From: VBDM01 sp049802235
GTDB lineage: Bacteria; Pseudomonadota; Gammaproteobacteria; Burkholderiales; SG8-39
NCBI GenBank assembly: GCA_049802235.1
Contig: JBARMB010000016.1
Location: 1 to 36,763 of the forward strand
DNA: 36,763 bases
Direction of reading: 5' to 3'
Shown: positions 24,801 through 33,890 of the stretch, one piece after another
Numbering within the stretch: the first letter of the stretch is position 1
How the letters are laid out: every line of letters starts with the position of its first letter
Program-made: the position numbers and the translations under genes
Notes under the pieces: generated by a model
What the model saw: only the letters and a program-made list of their open reading frames with translations
Databases searched by the model: none
What the model was told of the DNA's origin: nothing

Positions 24801-27800
24801 TTTTGCTGAAGGTCCGGATTGTAGATACCCCGAAAACCATCGCTCCCGAGTTGATGCCAGAGGAGCCGGGTATAGGGATGATAGAACCGGTGAAAATAGT
24901 ATCGCGTCTCGAACGGGACGCTTCCTGGATTCGAGGGCGGGTTCGGCGCCCATGTGCTGCCGGTCCAATACCAGCGCTGCGTATCGACATAGTAGCAGCG
25001 CCGGTTGTCCTGATAGAAGAAATAGGATGTTGGATCGAAAGTGAGACTAGTGTCCGGCCCAATGACCCGAAAAGGTACGGGAGCGGTGCCCAGAAGAGTG
25101 AGTGCGCCGGAGGGCAGCTCCAGAGGAACCGATGTGAAGACGAGAGGGATAGTTGCAGGATCGCTCGGTCCGCGAGGCTTCGTTACAAGCGCACCTGCTT
25201 TCGGCACGAGCTGCGGCTCGCCCCCCAGATCCGGGTCAGGGGTAGTGAGCGGAATGAGAGGATGAGCGTCGGGGCCATACGTGCTCTGCGCATGAGAGAG
25301 TAAGTGCGCATCAGCCAGGTCGATAGCTATTTCCAAATCTCTCAGTTCCAGATCGCTAAATCTGCCATCGAAGACCGCACGGCCGATGTGTACGGCCGAG
25401 TCCGGGTTGATGTCCAACGGGATAAAAATGTCCGTAAAGAAAATCGGAATATCGAGTACTTCGTAATCACCGAGACGAAATACGTCGATAAAAAGAGATG
25501 CACCATAACCAGGGCTTGTCGGTGGAGATTGCACCTTCAGTGTGTAGAGGGCTTCGACCGAACGGCTGTCGCTGACCGACTGCGACGTGAGGATCGGAAC
25601 ATCGAACAGTTTGCCTTTCGACGCTTGCGCGGGCGCCCAAGCTCCGTTTCGAAAAATGGTAAAGAAAAGAGCGATAGAGACGTACTTATCTGCGTCCTGG
25701 CTGGGTGGCTCCGTTGATGGCTGAGCCGCGGGAAGATTTTGGTGAGGCTCATTGAGCACCTTAATCTCCGGCCAGAACAGGCAAAGCCGACCCCGATAAA
25801 CACCGGGCACGACGTGGTGCGACTTGATGTCGAGCGGTATTAGCACCCACCCGCTCCAAACGCCGTCCTGGAGGATTCGGTGATAAAACCGTGGTGGATC
25901 GGCGTGCGTTCGCCCGACAACATGGATCGCCTTCGTTACAGGGTCCTGGCACGTCCCGGTCACGTGGAGGTGCGCGATGCCATCCAGGCCATCGAGATAA
26001 TTGAGCGAGACCGTCTCGAAATAGTCTGAGGTGTGTTCATTTTGATGAACATCCTGTTCGAGCTTCTTAAATATCTCCGTGCGGGTTGGACGCTGGGACT
26101 CGATGAGCCAGTTCTCCGGATAGAGGAAGACTTCGCGCGCGGCTTCCCAAATGCGATACCGCTTCATCCATTTCCACCATCCCCAGGCATCGTCGTTCGG
26201 ATCGATCTGGACCGCTGGCGCCTCCAGATTCATGCGGCACCGCTCGACAAAGATCTGGATCGCGATATACGCCTGAACTACGCGGGTTGTCACCTCACAC
26301 GAACTCATCTGGGTATCGATGATGAAGTAGTCAAACAGACCGTTGACATCGCCGAATGTGTTCCCCGCATGATCGCCATTTCCGACGAGGTAGTCCTGCA
26401 ACGCTGACGAACGATGCTCGCGGAGCGGGTTGACAATGGGCGGGGCGGCGGCGAGCCAATCGGGATTCGAGTAACGGGCCTTAAGGACGTTGAGAGCGGA
26501 GGCCGCCATATTTTCGGCCGTTGCTTCGTCTGGCGGCACGGCACCCCAACTAACGAGCTGCGCTCCACTGGCCTTGCCGGAAGTTAATGAAATCATCGCC
26601 TCCAGTGTGCGGAGCGCATCGAAGGTGGAGGGCAGCATATAGTCTGCGGGGAATGCGACGCCAAGGGCCGAGGAGAAGGAAACGATATCCGCAAGAGTCC
26701 AGCCGGTAATGGTACTCAGGGCCGCCTGTGTGGATGCTTCGTTCACGAGCGCCCCGGAATGGACACCGGTGATGAGGTCATAAAGCGTCCGGATAGCAGC
26801 CGCCGGGGGAGCGGCCGTGAAGAGACGCGCAAGCTTCACGAGCAGGACGGTCGTCAGCAAAGGCCCCGATCCGAGCGATGGCTGGGTGCTCAAAACCGGC
26901 AGCTGCGTGAGATCGAGACCGCCATAGACCGCGGCATTGCTTACGAGCCACGACAGGTCGGCGTTCACGAGGTTTAGCTTCAGAACCACCACCCGGATCT
27001 TATCGAGCAACTGCATTGCAACGAACTGATCGGGATAGTTCACGCGCGTGAGGTTCGGATAGGGTCCGCCAACGGGAATCGTGATCGATGCGTCGGTCAG
27101 CACGTCGAGAAGCGTCCGTGCGGTTCCGGATAGATCGACGTTCTGCATGACGAAGGCGGTTATATCGTTAGCAATACCGAGCTGCAACGCGACCGCGGCC
27201 ATGACGCTGCCGTTGACATCGCCGCCGCTCGGATTGAGGATCGCCTGACGAACTGCCGTGAGCGCTGTCGTGATCGCGGTGTCCGTCATTGCAGTTGTTG
27301 CGTTCCAGTAGGGCGATGTTGCCGCCGGCGGTGTCAGCAGATAGGCGAGCGCATCGATGCTGAATCCGGATTGCTGAATTGCCTTGACCTGCTGGAGGAA
27401 GGCGGTTGCCGCTACTGGAGCGCTGAAGGCGGCTGTGATTGCCGCTGCCGCATTGGCTGCGCCGGAGTTGATAATGATCGCCACGCTCCGCAAGTCGGTA
27501 ACCGAAATCCTTGCGACGTCGGCGAGCTGCGTGATGCGATAGAACAGCGAAAGGTTGTCGAGGGTCAGTGTGTTTGCGGCGTCGAGCCCGAATAGCGCGA
27601 CCAGCGCGCTCGCATCCGAGCCGGAAATGCCGAGAGCGGCCTGCACCGCGTCCCGGTGATGACTGAAATTTGCGTCGGCAATTGCTGCGCCCGAAGCGAC
27701 GGCCGCGAGATCGGTGTCCGGGTGCAGAGAAACAACGGCAGGATTCAGGAACACGCGCGCATAGAGCGGAGTCGTGGTCGTATTGTTTGGACCCCGATGG

Positions 27801-30529
27801 GCCGCGATGTCCATCTTTTGGAACCACGCGAGCTGCGCATCCACCGCAAGCTTCGTTGTGTCCTGCAAGAGCCGGAACGCGCCGAGCGCGACAAGACCGC
27901 CTGGATCGAGCGTGCCGTTCACAACGGCACTAGATTGCATCAGCAGATCGAGCTCCCACATCTCGTAGCCAGTTTCTCGCCATCCGCGAAGAAACCGGTG
28001 GGCGCGATCGAGAAATCCGGCATCGAGCGGTGACGGTGCCAGACTCTGGACGCTCGTGTCGCACGTATCGTTGATCCCTTGGATCGCGATACCCAATCCA
28101 CCCTGTACCCATTCCGATTGAATTAGTTCGAGGAGCTGATCGTATGCAATCGACGCGGCGTGAGTGAAGGCCGGTACTTGCGCGAGATCGGTGGAAGGGG
28201 CCGGCGTATGCCACGCGACTGGCGCCGCGACAAAGTTTGCGCTGGTAATGAGCTGCACCGCGTGCGGTGCTATGGTAAACCGCTCGGCAGCGACAGCCAC
28301 TTGCTGCGGAGTTGTCGGTGCATGCAGTGGCAGGAGCACCTTGCGCAATTGCCAGAGCGCGATGCCGGGCTGCTGGAGATAGGCTCGCAACTCGTCGAGA
28401 CCCTCGCTGTATGGGAGCGAATGCGGATAATTTGCATTGAAGAGCGTGGCGAACGCTTCCTGATTGAAGTATTCCGGAGCGGCGCGCAAATCGGCGGCCT
28501 TTTTTCCTTCTGAGGTTTGTTTCCACGGCGGATTGATCGTGGAATTCGGATCGGTGGGTACGCTGATCGCATCTGCAAGGATCTCGTTGACGAGATCAAT
28601 GTAGGGCATGGGCGTCTCGCTGTTGGGGCAATTCAGCTTGAGATTCCCGATATCGGGCCGGCGCAAGTTCAGCACATCGAGCGCCGATTTCGGTCCCGTC
28701 ACCCGAAAGCGCAACCAGTAAAGTAGATCGCAGAGATAGGCCGCCGGACTCAAAATAGACGTACACGAATCCACATCGCAATAGTCCTGCGAGCCGAAGA
28801 GTGTGGAAAGCGATTGATCGCGCGCGATCGCGCTCGCGATGGGTTCATTCAACCCAGACACATCGCCGATCGCTTTGGGCCAGATGCCGATCGCATCCCG
28901 GTTCAGTTGGGTATACAAAGAGACAAGACCGGCATACCGCTGCGCGCTCGTGCTGTAAATTCGATTCGCATCACCCTTCGTGAGTCCCGCCTGGGTCGAC
29001 TGGAGAAAGAATTGTTGCCGGCCCATCATTGCAATCTGCGTCGCAGAGTGAATGCCCATGCCGAGCAGTGTGTGAGCCGCGTCGACCTCCGGCGTGACGA
29101 AGAGCACTCGCTGCATCCGTTTCGCATTCAAGATCACGGCTGGCCGGTCCTGGGCGGCGATTCCGGCGAAGGCCTTCTCGCCTTCCTCGCTCACGTAGGC
29201 CGTGAGGTTATTCCGTATCAGATTGAGGCCGCCGTTGTTGCTGAAGAATTGGTTGAGCGGCGCTTGCTCAGACGATGGGACGACGTTTCCCGAGACCACA
29301 CGGCACGCCAGGGCCACCGTTGGGTATGCGCGAGTCACGCGCGCATAGACCACACGAGCGAAGACCTCACTCGGGTTCGCGGCGCCTACAGCATCGATGC
29401 TCGGCGGAGGACCCGCCTGATTGACCAATTTCTCCCAGTCCTGCAGGCTCAATCGAGCGAGATCGGAAAGCTCCTTCGACGCTCCAGTGTCGAATCGCTG
29501 AGAGAGCAGTTGCAATAGCGGCATGTGGTTCTTGACGAAAGCACCAATCGAGAGCGTCCGCTCGATGGACGATGCTTCCCCAGGCGTAAAGCCATGCTGA
29601 CCGTCGCCGAGCGTACTCCAGAATTTCGACATGGACTGCGTATTCTGCGTGAGGGCCGTCGCAAAGCTCCGCTGCTTCTCCTCTGGAATTGCGGCAATCG
29701 TCAGGAGTTGCCCGAGGCTGGTCTTCCCCACAATGTATGGCCGCGCGAGCAGATCGGTCGTCCGGTGCGCTTGCAAGCGCATCACGATTTCGGGAATCTC
29801 TCTGGCAAATCGTGGCCCGATGATGTTCTGCTTTACCGCAGCCTGCAGCGTGCTCGTCTGGAGATCCGGGGAAAGCGCGAAGATGAGAGAACCGATGTGC
29901 TGCACTAATCCATCGATGAGCGTGAAGTTTTCCGTCGCATCGAGCAGAGGGCTCGGCAGCGACGAAGGCACTTGCTGACGGAGGAATGCAAAGAACGCCG
30001 CGACGGGGATTTCGTAAGCCTCCTCGAGCCGCGCGGCAATTGTCAGACGAACGATCTGCTCTTTTGTCTTTCCCGTTTCCTGCGCGAGGAAGGAGATGTC
30101 ATGGTAGTGATCGTTCTCCACGAGATCGTGAAGCGCGAGCTTCTCCAGGAGCGGGAGTACCGAGCGCACCAGCGTGGCGAACTCGGAGCGATCGTGCGGC
30201 TCGGCCGCGAGATCAATCTGGAGGTCCGGTTGAGCAAGCGTGGCCGGTGACGCAAGTGGTGACTCGAGGTGATGCGAACGGACTTCGACTACGATGAGCA
30301 GCTTACCAGGAGCATCCTCGGGCGGATAATACGAGATATGATACTCGCCCTCGCGCGATGTTCTTCCGGACTTGAGACGCTGACGATCTCGTATCCGTTG
30401 CCACCACACAATCACCCCGGCGCGATCGATCTCCTCTCGGTGGGCGCCCGTAACTTTGCCGTGAACTGCATACTTGCGGCGGATATCCGCAATTTGTGGT
30501 TTTGCGCGAGATCGTTTCTTTGATGTCAT
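21815..30529 (-). CDS. TcA-type insecticidal toxin complex subunit (orphan)
   Basis: 2904 residues, one of the longest genes possible here; TcdA1 has 2516. N-terminal beta-sandwich (about 20-110, HGKVTGAHREEIDRAGVIVWW), then a helical shell with the VRP1-type block near 580 (GSQDYCDVDSCTSILSPAAY), and a block near 1480-1600 (WLIESQRPTRTEIFKKLEQD, neuraminidase-like region starting near 1500). The pore/translocation part starts near 2165 with NDKLLGYWRTVADRLLKLRH and includes hydrophobic helices at about 2321-2360. The TcB-binding end (about 2540-2904) finishes DILLLLNFQ. A Gly-rich linker lies at about 2140-2152. In Tc toxins TcA forms the pentameric pore and needs TcB-TcC to deliver the effector; neither is present in this window. 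GC is lower than in the core genes around. Start ATG at 30529, with AGGT upstream. Confidence 0.92.
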   Translation of the reverse strand: MTSKKRSRAKPQIADIRRKYAVHGKVTGAHREEIDRAGVIVWWQRIRDRQRLKSGRTSREGEYHISYYPPEDAPGKLLIVVEVRSHHLESPLASPATLAQPDLQIDLAAEPHDRSEFATLVRSVLPLLEKLALHDLVENDHYHDISFLAQETGKTKEQIVRLTIAARLEEAYEIPVAAFFAFLRQQVPSSLPSPLLDATENFTLIDGLVQHIGSLIFALSPDLQTSTLQAAVKQNIIGPRFAREIPEIVMRLQAHRTTDLLARPYIVGKTSLGQLLTIAAIPEEKQRSFATALTQNTQSMSKFWSTLGDGQHGFTPGEASSIERTLSIGAFVKNHMPLLQLLSQRFDTGASKELSDLARLSLQDWEKLVNQAGPPPSIDAVGAANPSEVFARVVYARVTRAYPTVALACRVVSGNVVPSSEQAPLNQFFSNNGGLNLIRNNLTAYVSEEGEKAFAGIAAQDRPAVILNAKRMQRVLFVTPEVDAAHTLLGMGIHSATQIAMMGRQQFFLQSTQAGLTKGDANRIYSTSAQRYAGLVSLYTQLNRDAIGIWPKAIGDVSGLNEPIASAIARDQSLSTLFGSQDYCDVDSCTSILSPAAYLCDLLYWLRFRVTGPKSALDVLNLRRPDIGNLKLNCPNSETPMPYIDLVNEILADAISVPTDPNSTINPPWKQTSEGKKAADLRAAPEYFNQEAFATLFNANYPHSLPYSEGLDELRAYLQQPGIALWQLRKVLLPLHAPTTPQQVAVAAERFTIAPHAVQLITSANFVAAPVAWHTPAPSTDLAQVPAFTHAASIAYDQLLELIQSEWVQGGLGIAIQGINDTCDTSVQSLAPSPLDAGFLDRAHRFLRGWRETGYEMWELDLLMQSSAVVNGTLDPGGLVALGAFRLLQDTTKLAVDAQLAWFQKMDIAAHRGPNNTTTTPLYARVFLNPAVVSLHPDTDLAAVASGAAIADANFSHHRDAVQAALGISGSDASALVALFGLDAANTLTLDNLSLFYRITQLADVARISVTDLRSVAIIINSGAANAAAAITAAFSAPVAATAFLQQVKAIQQSGFSIDALAYLLTPPAATSPYWNATTAMTDTAITTALTAVRQAILNPSGGDVNGSVMAAVALQLGIANDITAFVMQNVDLSGTARTLLDVLTDASITIPVGGPYPNLTRVNYPDQFVAMQLLDKIRVVVLKLNLVNADLSWLVSNAAVYGGLDLTQLPVLSTQPSLGSGPLLTTVLLVKLARLFTAAPPAAAIRTLYDLITGVHSGALVNEASTQAALSTITGWTLADIVSFSSALGVAFPADYMLPSTFDALRTLEAMISLTSGKASGAQLVSWGAVPPDEATAENMAASALNVLKARYSNPDWLAAAPPIVNPLREHRSSALQDYLVGNGDHAGNTFGDVNGLFDYFIIDTQMSSCEVTTRVVQAYIAIQIFVERCRMNLEAPAVQIDPNDDAWGWWKWMKRYRIWEAAREVFLYPENWLIESQRPTRTEIFKKLEQDVHQNEHTSDYFETVSLNYLDGLDGIAHLHVTGTCQDPVTKAIHVVGRTHADPPRFYHRILQDGVWSGWVLIPLDIKSHHVVPGVYRGRLCLFWPEIKVLNEPHQNLPAAQPSTEPPSQDADKYVSIALFFTIFRNGAWAPAQASKGKLFDVPILTSQSVSDSRSVEALYTLKVQSPPTSPGYGASLFIDVFRLGDYEVLDIPIFFTDIFIPLDINPDSAVHIGRAVFDGRFSDLELRDLEIAIDLADAHLLSHAQSTYGPDAHPLIPLTTPDPDLGGEPQLVPKAGALVTKPRGPSDPATIPLVFTSVPLELPSGALTLLGTAPVPFRVIGPDTSLTFDPTSYFFYQDNRRCYYVDTQRWYWTGSTWAPNPPSNPGSVPFETRYYFHRFYHPYTRLLWHQLGSDGFRGIYNPDLQQNPDQIDPSHADVFSFQNTYNPALPWVRWGEDNEILDFNPDAAYSVYNWELFFHNPLYIAGLLSQNQQFEDATTWFHYIFDPTRQGTDPAPQRFWIPKPLHDLTSTAILTERINNLLQLVNQGDPNANAQVQRWREDPFNPFLLADMRPVAYMKNVVMAYLDNLIAWADNLFATDSREALSEATLLYVIAAEMLGPQPAAITPPQHADDSYNELAPKLDAFANAMVDIENVMGGGGGGMGGGGGDGMPGPQTFYFKIPPNDKLLGYWRTVADRLLKLRHCQNIQGVTRELALFDAPIDPGLLVKAQAAGIDLGSVLTEIVVPLPNYRYTALYAQALDFVNAVRAYGTSLLGALEKSDGDALAVLQQTILQNIQQDMDQIFLRQIDKAQQDIEALNQALVLAQSKYDFNNSQSYMNAGEWVDVGLGATIIVFNGIAFVAELVAAGLHNIPDFALGVSGFGGTPAATASEGGPHFGNAAQASAQAGKTMAALFDKSAALARFQGTYQHRKDNWDQAAREADIQKKQTQASILSAEILLAIAQQNQVNHQNQIDYIQKQIDFLTDKFTNQDLYDWQVGQLADTYFQSYKLAYRMCKQVERCYQYELGIPDSDFIQFGYWDSLHKGLLAGETLNHDLRRMQSSYLDQNKRRFELSRFVSLAGVDPVALQQLLVTGSCDFDLPESLFDNDYPGHYNRHLLRMSVTVVYPSPGKFDNVKATVTLVSNKVRISTSATSSADYPENGPGDPRFTYNYGAVSQKIVLGNAQDDPGLFLTSISSNLSDQRYLPFEGAGAVSSWRLEMPEATNDIDLSSVSDVVLHLYYTALDGGDALKSFVVQNNLDNLPTSGVHVFSARNDFGAPSPTVANPYPLSPWDAFLQKPAATDPDQSLVLSISPSKFPLWTRGKTITITGITVLTAGWLPGNFTIEPQAPLTQGPADVTMSPVAGSTEPNVCGATLTVPPNTLPGKWTFKLKTAAAADFRSLTKNDIGDILLLLNFQTS

Positions 30530-30881
30530 AGGAAACCTGACCTAAATGGATCCTCCACCGAGCAACTCAGTACGCTCTCAAAACTGGCAGATTGTTGAAA
30601 TTCGATTTATGTGGCCGATTTTCGACATTTTGCGGAGTGATAAAACCTCTCCCAATATCGAGAAAATCGATTGTGGCGCGTTTTGAGAGGTCGGTCTTTT
30701 CGTGACACACTCTCGCAACGCGAATTTCAACAGTCTGTTAGATACTAGTCTTTGGAAAGCGCGCTGGATACCTGTCAGAAATGACAGGTGTTGAAGTGTC
30801 GACGCTAGGCTAGGTTAAGTGAGATGTGGCAATCCTGAATAGCGGCCTTACCCCAGGCAAACTCATGTTGAGCCTTCCTGC
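30530..30881. repeat. Leader of the toxin gene with crossed inverted repeats
   Basis: 352 bp, AT-richer, without a gene. CTCTCAAAAC (30575-30584) pairs with GTTTTGAGAG (30680-30689). CAGATTGTTGAAATTCG (30588-30604) pairs with CGAATTTCAACAGTCTG (30721-30737) at 16 of 17 positions. A third pair is CGATTTTC (30616-30623) and GAAAATCG (30662-30669). The first two pairs cross in order, so they cannot form one simple hairpin at once; this suggests a pseudoknot, two alternative folds or leftover mobile-element ends. The promoter of the toxin gene must lie here but I cannot place it. Confidence 0.6.
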
Positions 30882-31775
30882 TCAGTCCGAATCCTCGTAC
30901 ATCCGGTCCTGGTCTTCGATGCGGCGGCGCGCGGCTTCCTGCTCGATTTGCTGCTGTTTCAGCTTGAGCTGCTCGCGCCGGCGCGCGGCAACGTCCTGGC
31001 GCACCGGGATCGTGATTTCGCCGAACAGCGCCTGCTTGAGAAAGCGGAAGGCAAAGCGCAGCAGCTTCTCGTCGTCGGTGAGCAGGCCCTGCCGCTCCCC
31101 GGGGTCGAGCTCGAACAGGTCGGCGAAGCCCGCGCTCGCGACGAAGGCGCGGAAGCCGTCGATGTCGTAGCTCGCGAGGAAGAACAGCTCCATGCTGCGC
31201 CGCGAGGGCTTGCCCAAGGCGGGGCCGCCAGAGCGCTTCTTCAGCACGATCTGCCGCCATTCGCGGTTGACCGCGTCGTAGTCCTCCAGCCCCTGTTCGC
31301 GCCGGTATTCGCTCACCGTCTGCGTGGCGGGCTCGAAATGGCCGAGGCAATGGTCCTCCTTGACGACGAAGTAGGAATCTTCGTCGGTGGGCGAATCCTT
31401 CTTGCGCATCGACAGCAGGCCCAGCGCATAGTAGCGGCAAGCCGAGGGGCGGTCGGTATACACGCCGCAGCCGTCGGGGGTGAGAAAAACGCAGGCGTTC
31501 GACTCTTCCTTGGTGGCGAGCTTCAGCCCCGGCATGCCGTGCCCGTCCATCTGGAAATCGCGGGTGTAGCCGTCGACGAACTCGCGCGATGACAGGTCGA
31601 GGCGGCGCTTCAGGCGCAGCACGTCGTAGGGCGCGAGCATGATGTCGATGTTCTCGCAGCACTTGTTGAAGCAGGGAATGCCCTTGCGGCAGCGGAACTG
31701 GAATGCGTCCCCGGGCCCGAGCTGCACCGGCTCGATCGGCGAACTCGGCTTCGGGTCGTGGATGTCGTTGCTCAT
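30882..31775 (-). CDS. YkgJ-family cysteine cluster protein
   Basis: 297 residues. C29, C35, C39 and C40 (FRCRKGIPCFNKCC), two more cysteines in GCGVYTDRPSACRYYAL and one in EDHCLGH form the YkgJ/CxxCxxxCC zinc- or Fe-S-binding family signature (PF03692). The C-terminal 50 residues are a charged coiled-coil-like helix (VRQDVAARRREQLKLKQQQI and on). Function is not established in the family. It lies 140 bp downstream of aprA on the same strand, past two hairpins, so it may have its own transcript. Confidence 0.88.
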   Translation of the reverse strand: MSNDIHDPKPSSPIEPVQLGPGDAFQFRCRKGIPCFNKCCENIDIMLAPYDVLRLKRRLDLSSREFVDGYTRDFQMDGHGMPGLKLATKEESNACVFLTPDGCGVYTDRPSACRYYALGLLSMRKKDSPTDEDSYFVVKEDHCLGHFEPATQTVSEYRREQGLEDYDAVNREWRQIVLKKRSGGPALGKPSRRSMELFFLASYDIDGFRAFVASAGFADLFELDPGERQGLLTDDEKLLRFAFRFLKQALFGEITIPVRQDVAARRREQLKLKQQQIEQEAARRRIEDQDRMYEDSD

Positions 31776-31795
31776 GGGCGGTGATTGAAACAGGA

Positions 31796-31823
31796 AGGGG
31801 ACGGTAGTCTAATCCCGTCCCCT
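31796..31823 (-). terminator. Hairpin between aprA and the YkgJ gene
   Basis: AGGGGACGG (31796-31804) and CCGTCCCCT (31815-31823) form a 9-bp stem with a 10-nt loop; on the minus strand TTCCTGTTTC follows. This is a moderate intrinsic terminator or a REP-like unit just before the YkgJ gene start. Confidence 0.5.
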
Positions 31824-31879
31824 CCCGAGGGAAAGACCCCGCGCGTTGAGCGGCGCTTGCGCCGCCTCGAACGCGCGGA

Positions 31880-31914
31880 GATAAACCGGCCGGCGCAGCC
31901 GGCCCGGCTTTATC
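31880..31914 (-). terminator. Long hairpin immediately after aprA
   Basis: GATAAACCGGCCGGC (31880-31894) and GCCGGCCCGGCTTTATC (31898-31914) are inverted copies with two single-base bulges and a 3-nt loop. The stem starts 2 bp after the aprA stop codon (31916-31918), so it probably ends the sat-aprBA transcript or protects its 3' end. Confidence 0.65.
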
Positions 31915-31915
31915 G

Positions 31916-33826
31916 CTATTTGATCATCTGCACGTACGGCACCTTCTTCAGCGACCACTTCTTCGTATTGCGGTCGTAAGTCGAGTTGACGAAGCACTTC
32001 CAGTTCACGTCGTCGATGTAGTTGTGGTCCATGCGGTAGTAGAAGCCCGGGTAGCGGGTTTCCTCGCGGAACTGGATGTGCTTCATGTGCGCTTCGGCCG
32101 CCATGATGCGATGGAAGTTCTCCCAGGCGCGCAGCAGCTCGTGCAGGTCCTTGGCGCGCATCTTGAGCGCGTCTTCCTTGAGCATCTCCAGCTTGCTTTC
32201 CGCCATCTCCAGCAACTTCTTGTTGGTGCGGTAGTAGGTCCCCACGCCGGCCACGTACTCGTCCATGATCTTCTGCAGCCGGAACTGCAGCATCTTGGGC
32301 GTGATGTAGTGCGGGTTGATGTCGATCGCGGTGGTGTAGTCCTTGTGCTGGATGAAGGTCCTGACCGGACGGTAGATCTCCTCGACCAGTTCGTCCGTGG
32401 TGCGCTGCATTTCCGGCTTCCAGGCCTTGTTGTCGAGCGCGTATTTCACCATCGACTTGGCGGCGATGCGGCCTTCGGTGAACGAGCCCGAGGAGAACTT
32501 GTGGCCCGAGGCGCCGACGCCGTCGCCGGCGGTGAACAGGCCCTTGACGGTGGTCATCGAGCGATAGCCCCACGACCATTCCTTGGGCGCGCCGGGCAGG
32601 TCGGTCGGCCCCGATACCCAGATGCCGGCGCAGCCGGAGTGCGATCCGAGCAGGTAGGGCTCGGTCGGCATGATTTCCGACGGCGTCTTGTCCGGCTCGA
32701 TGTTCTCGCCCGCCCAGATGCCGCACTGGCTGATGGTCATGTCGAGAAAGTCTTCCCACGCCTCGGCCTCGAGGTGCTTGATCTCCTTGGGCGTCATTTT
32801 CTCGGCGAGCTTGGCGAGCGCGGTCGGCGTGTCCATCATGATCGGGCCGCGGCCGGCGATCATCTCCTCGAGCATGATGTGGTTCCGGAGGCAGGTGCCG
32901 GGAACGCCCAGGCCGTATTTGCCGAAGCGCTTCTCGTCCTTGATGATGTCCCCGCGCAGCGTGCCGTAGTCCTCGCCCGCGCCGTTCATGACCTTGGCCT
33001 TGAACAGCAGGAACCAGGCGCCGACCGGACCGTAGCCGTCCTTGAAGCGCGCCGGCACGAAGCGGTTTTCCATCATGGTCATCTCGGCGCCGGCTTCCGC
33101 CGCCATCGAGTAGGTCGAGCCGGCGTTCCACACCGGGAACCAGGCGCGCCCCGTGCCCTCGCCAACCGAGCGCGGGCGGAACACGTTCACCGCGCCGCCG
33201 CACACCAGCAGGCAGGCCTTGAACTTGTAGACGAAGAGCTTGTGATCGCGGACCGAGAAGCCGACCGCGCCGGCGACGCGGCTCGGGTCGTTCTTGTCGT
33301 TGATCAGGCGCACGATGAACACGCGCTCCTCGATCTTGTCCATGCCGAGCGCCTTCTTGGCCGCTTCGGCGACGATCCACTTGTAGGATTCGCCGTTGAT
33401 CATGATCTGCCACTTGCCCGAGCGCACCGGCTTGCCGCCCTGGCGCAGCGATTTCTCCTCGTCGCCCTGCGCCTTCCAGATCGGCAGGCCCCAGTCCTCG
33501 AAGTTGTGCACCGAGTCGTCGACGTGGCGGCCGACGTCGTAGACGAGGTCCTCGCGGATGATGCCCATCAGGTCGTTGCGCACGTAGCGGACGTAATCCG
33601 CCGGGTCGTTGTCGCCCATGTAGGTGTTGATGGCGGACAGCCCTTGAGCCACCGCGCCCGAACGCGACATCGCCGCCTTGTCGACCAGCTTGATCTTCAG
33701 GCCGGTACCTTCGGCCCAGCGCACGATCTCGAACGCCGCGCCGCAGGCGGCCATGCCGCCGCCGATGATGAGGATGTCCAGCTCTTCCTCGATGATTTCC
33801 GGATTTCCAAAACCATATTCAGCCAT
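31916..33826 (-). CDS. aprA: Adenylylsulfate (APS) reductase alpha subunit
   Basis: 636 residues, the usual size. The FAD-binding start ILIIGGGMAACGAAFEIV, then MSRSGAVAQGLSAINTY, the RNHIMLEEMIAGRGPIM block, GSHSGCAGIWVSGPTD and the C-terminal FAD site FTAGDGVGASGHKFSSGSFT are those of AprA. It holds FAD and interconverts sulfite plus AMP and APS in the cytoplasm, passing electrons through AprB. In sulfur oxidisers it runs toward APS (inferred direction). Start: ATG at 33826 has AAGGGG at the proper distance; the ATG at 33832 has it too close. It follows aprB by 64 bp. Confidence 0.96.
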   Translation of the reverse strand: MAEYGFGNPEIIEEELDILIIGGGMAACGAAFEIVRWAEGTGLKIKLVDKAAMSRSGAVAQGLSAINTYMGDNDPADYVRYVRNDLMGIIREDLVYDVGRHVDDSVHNFEDWGLPIWKAQGDEEKSLRQGGKPVRSGKWQIMINGESYKWIVAEAAKKALGMDKIEERVFIVRLINDKNDPSRVAGAVGFSVRDHKLFVYKFKACLLVCGGAVNVFRPRSVGEGTGRAWFPVWNAGSTYSMAAEAGAEMTMMENRFVPARFKDGYGPVGAWFLLFKAKVMNGAGEDYGTLRGDIIKDEKRFGKYGLGVPGTCLRNHIMLEEMIAGRGPIMMDTPTALAKLAEKMTPKEIKHLEAEAWEDFLDMTISQCGIWAGENIEPDKTPSEIMPTEPYLLGSHSGCAGIWVSGPTDLPGAPKEWSWGYRSMTTVKGLFTAGDGVGASGHKFSSGSFTEGRIAAKSMVKYALDNKAWKPEMQRTTDELVEEIYRPVRTFIQHKDYTTAIDINPHYITPKMLQFRLQKIMDEYVAGVGTYYRTNKKLLEMAESKLEMLKEDALKMRAKDLHELLRAWENFHRIMAAEAHMKHIQFREETRYPGFYYRMDHNYIDDVNWKCFVNSTYDRNTKKWSLKKVPYVQMIK

Positions 33827-33890
33827 TGCCATTCCCCTTCATGACCGGCTGCGCCCAACCCTGGAGCGCCCTGCCGTCAAAAAAATCCGA

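Noticed and set aside
32024..33844. Long plus-strand open frame opposite aprA
   Set aside because: Antisense shadow of aprA; composition is typical of GC-rich complements.
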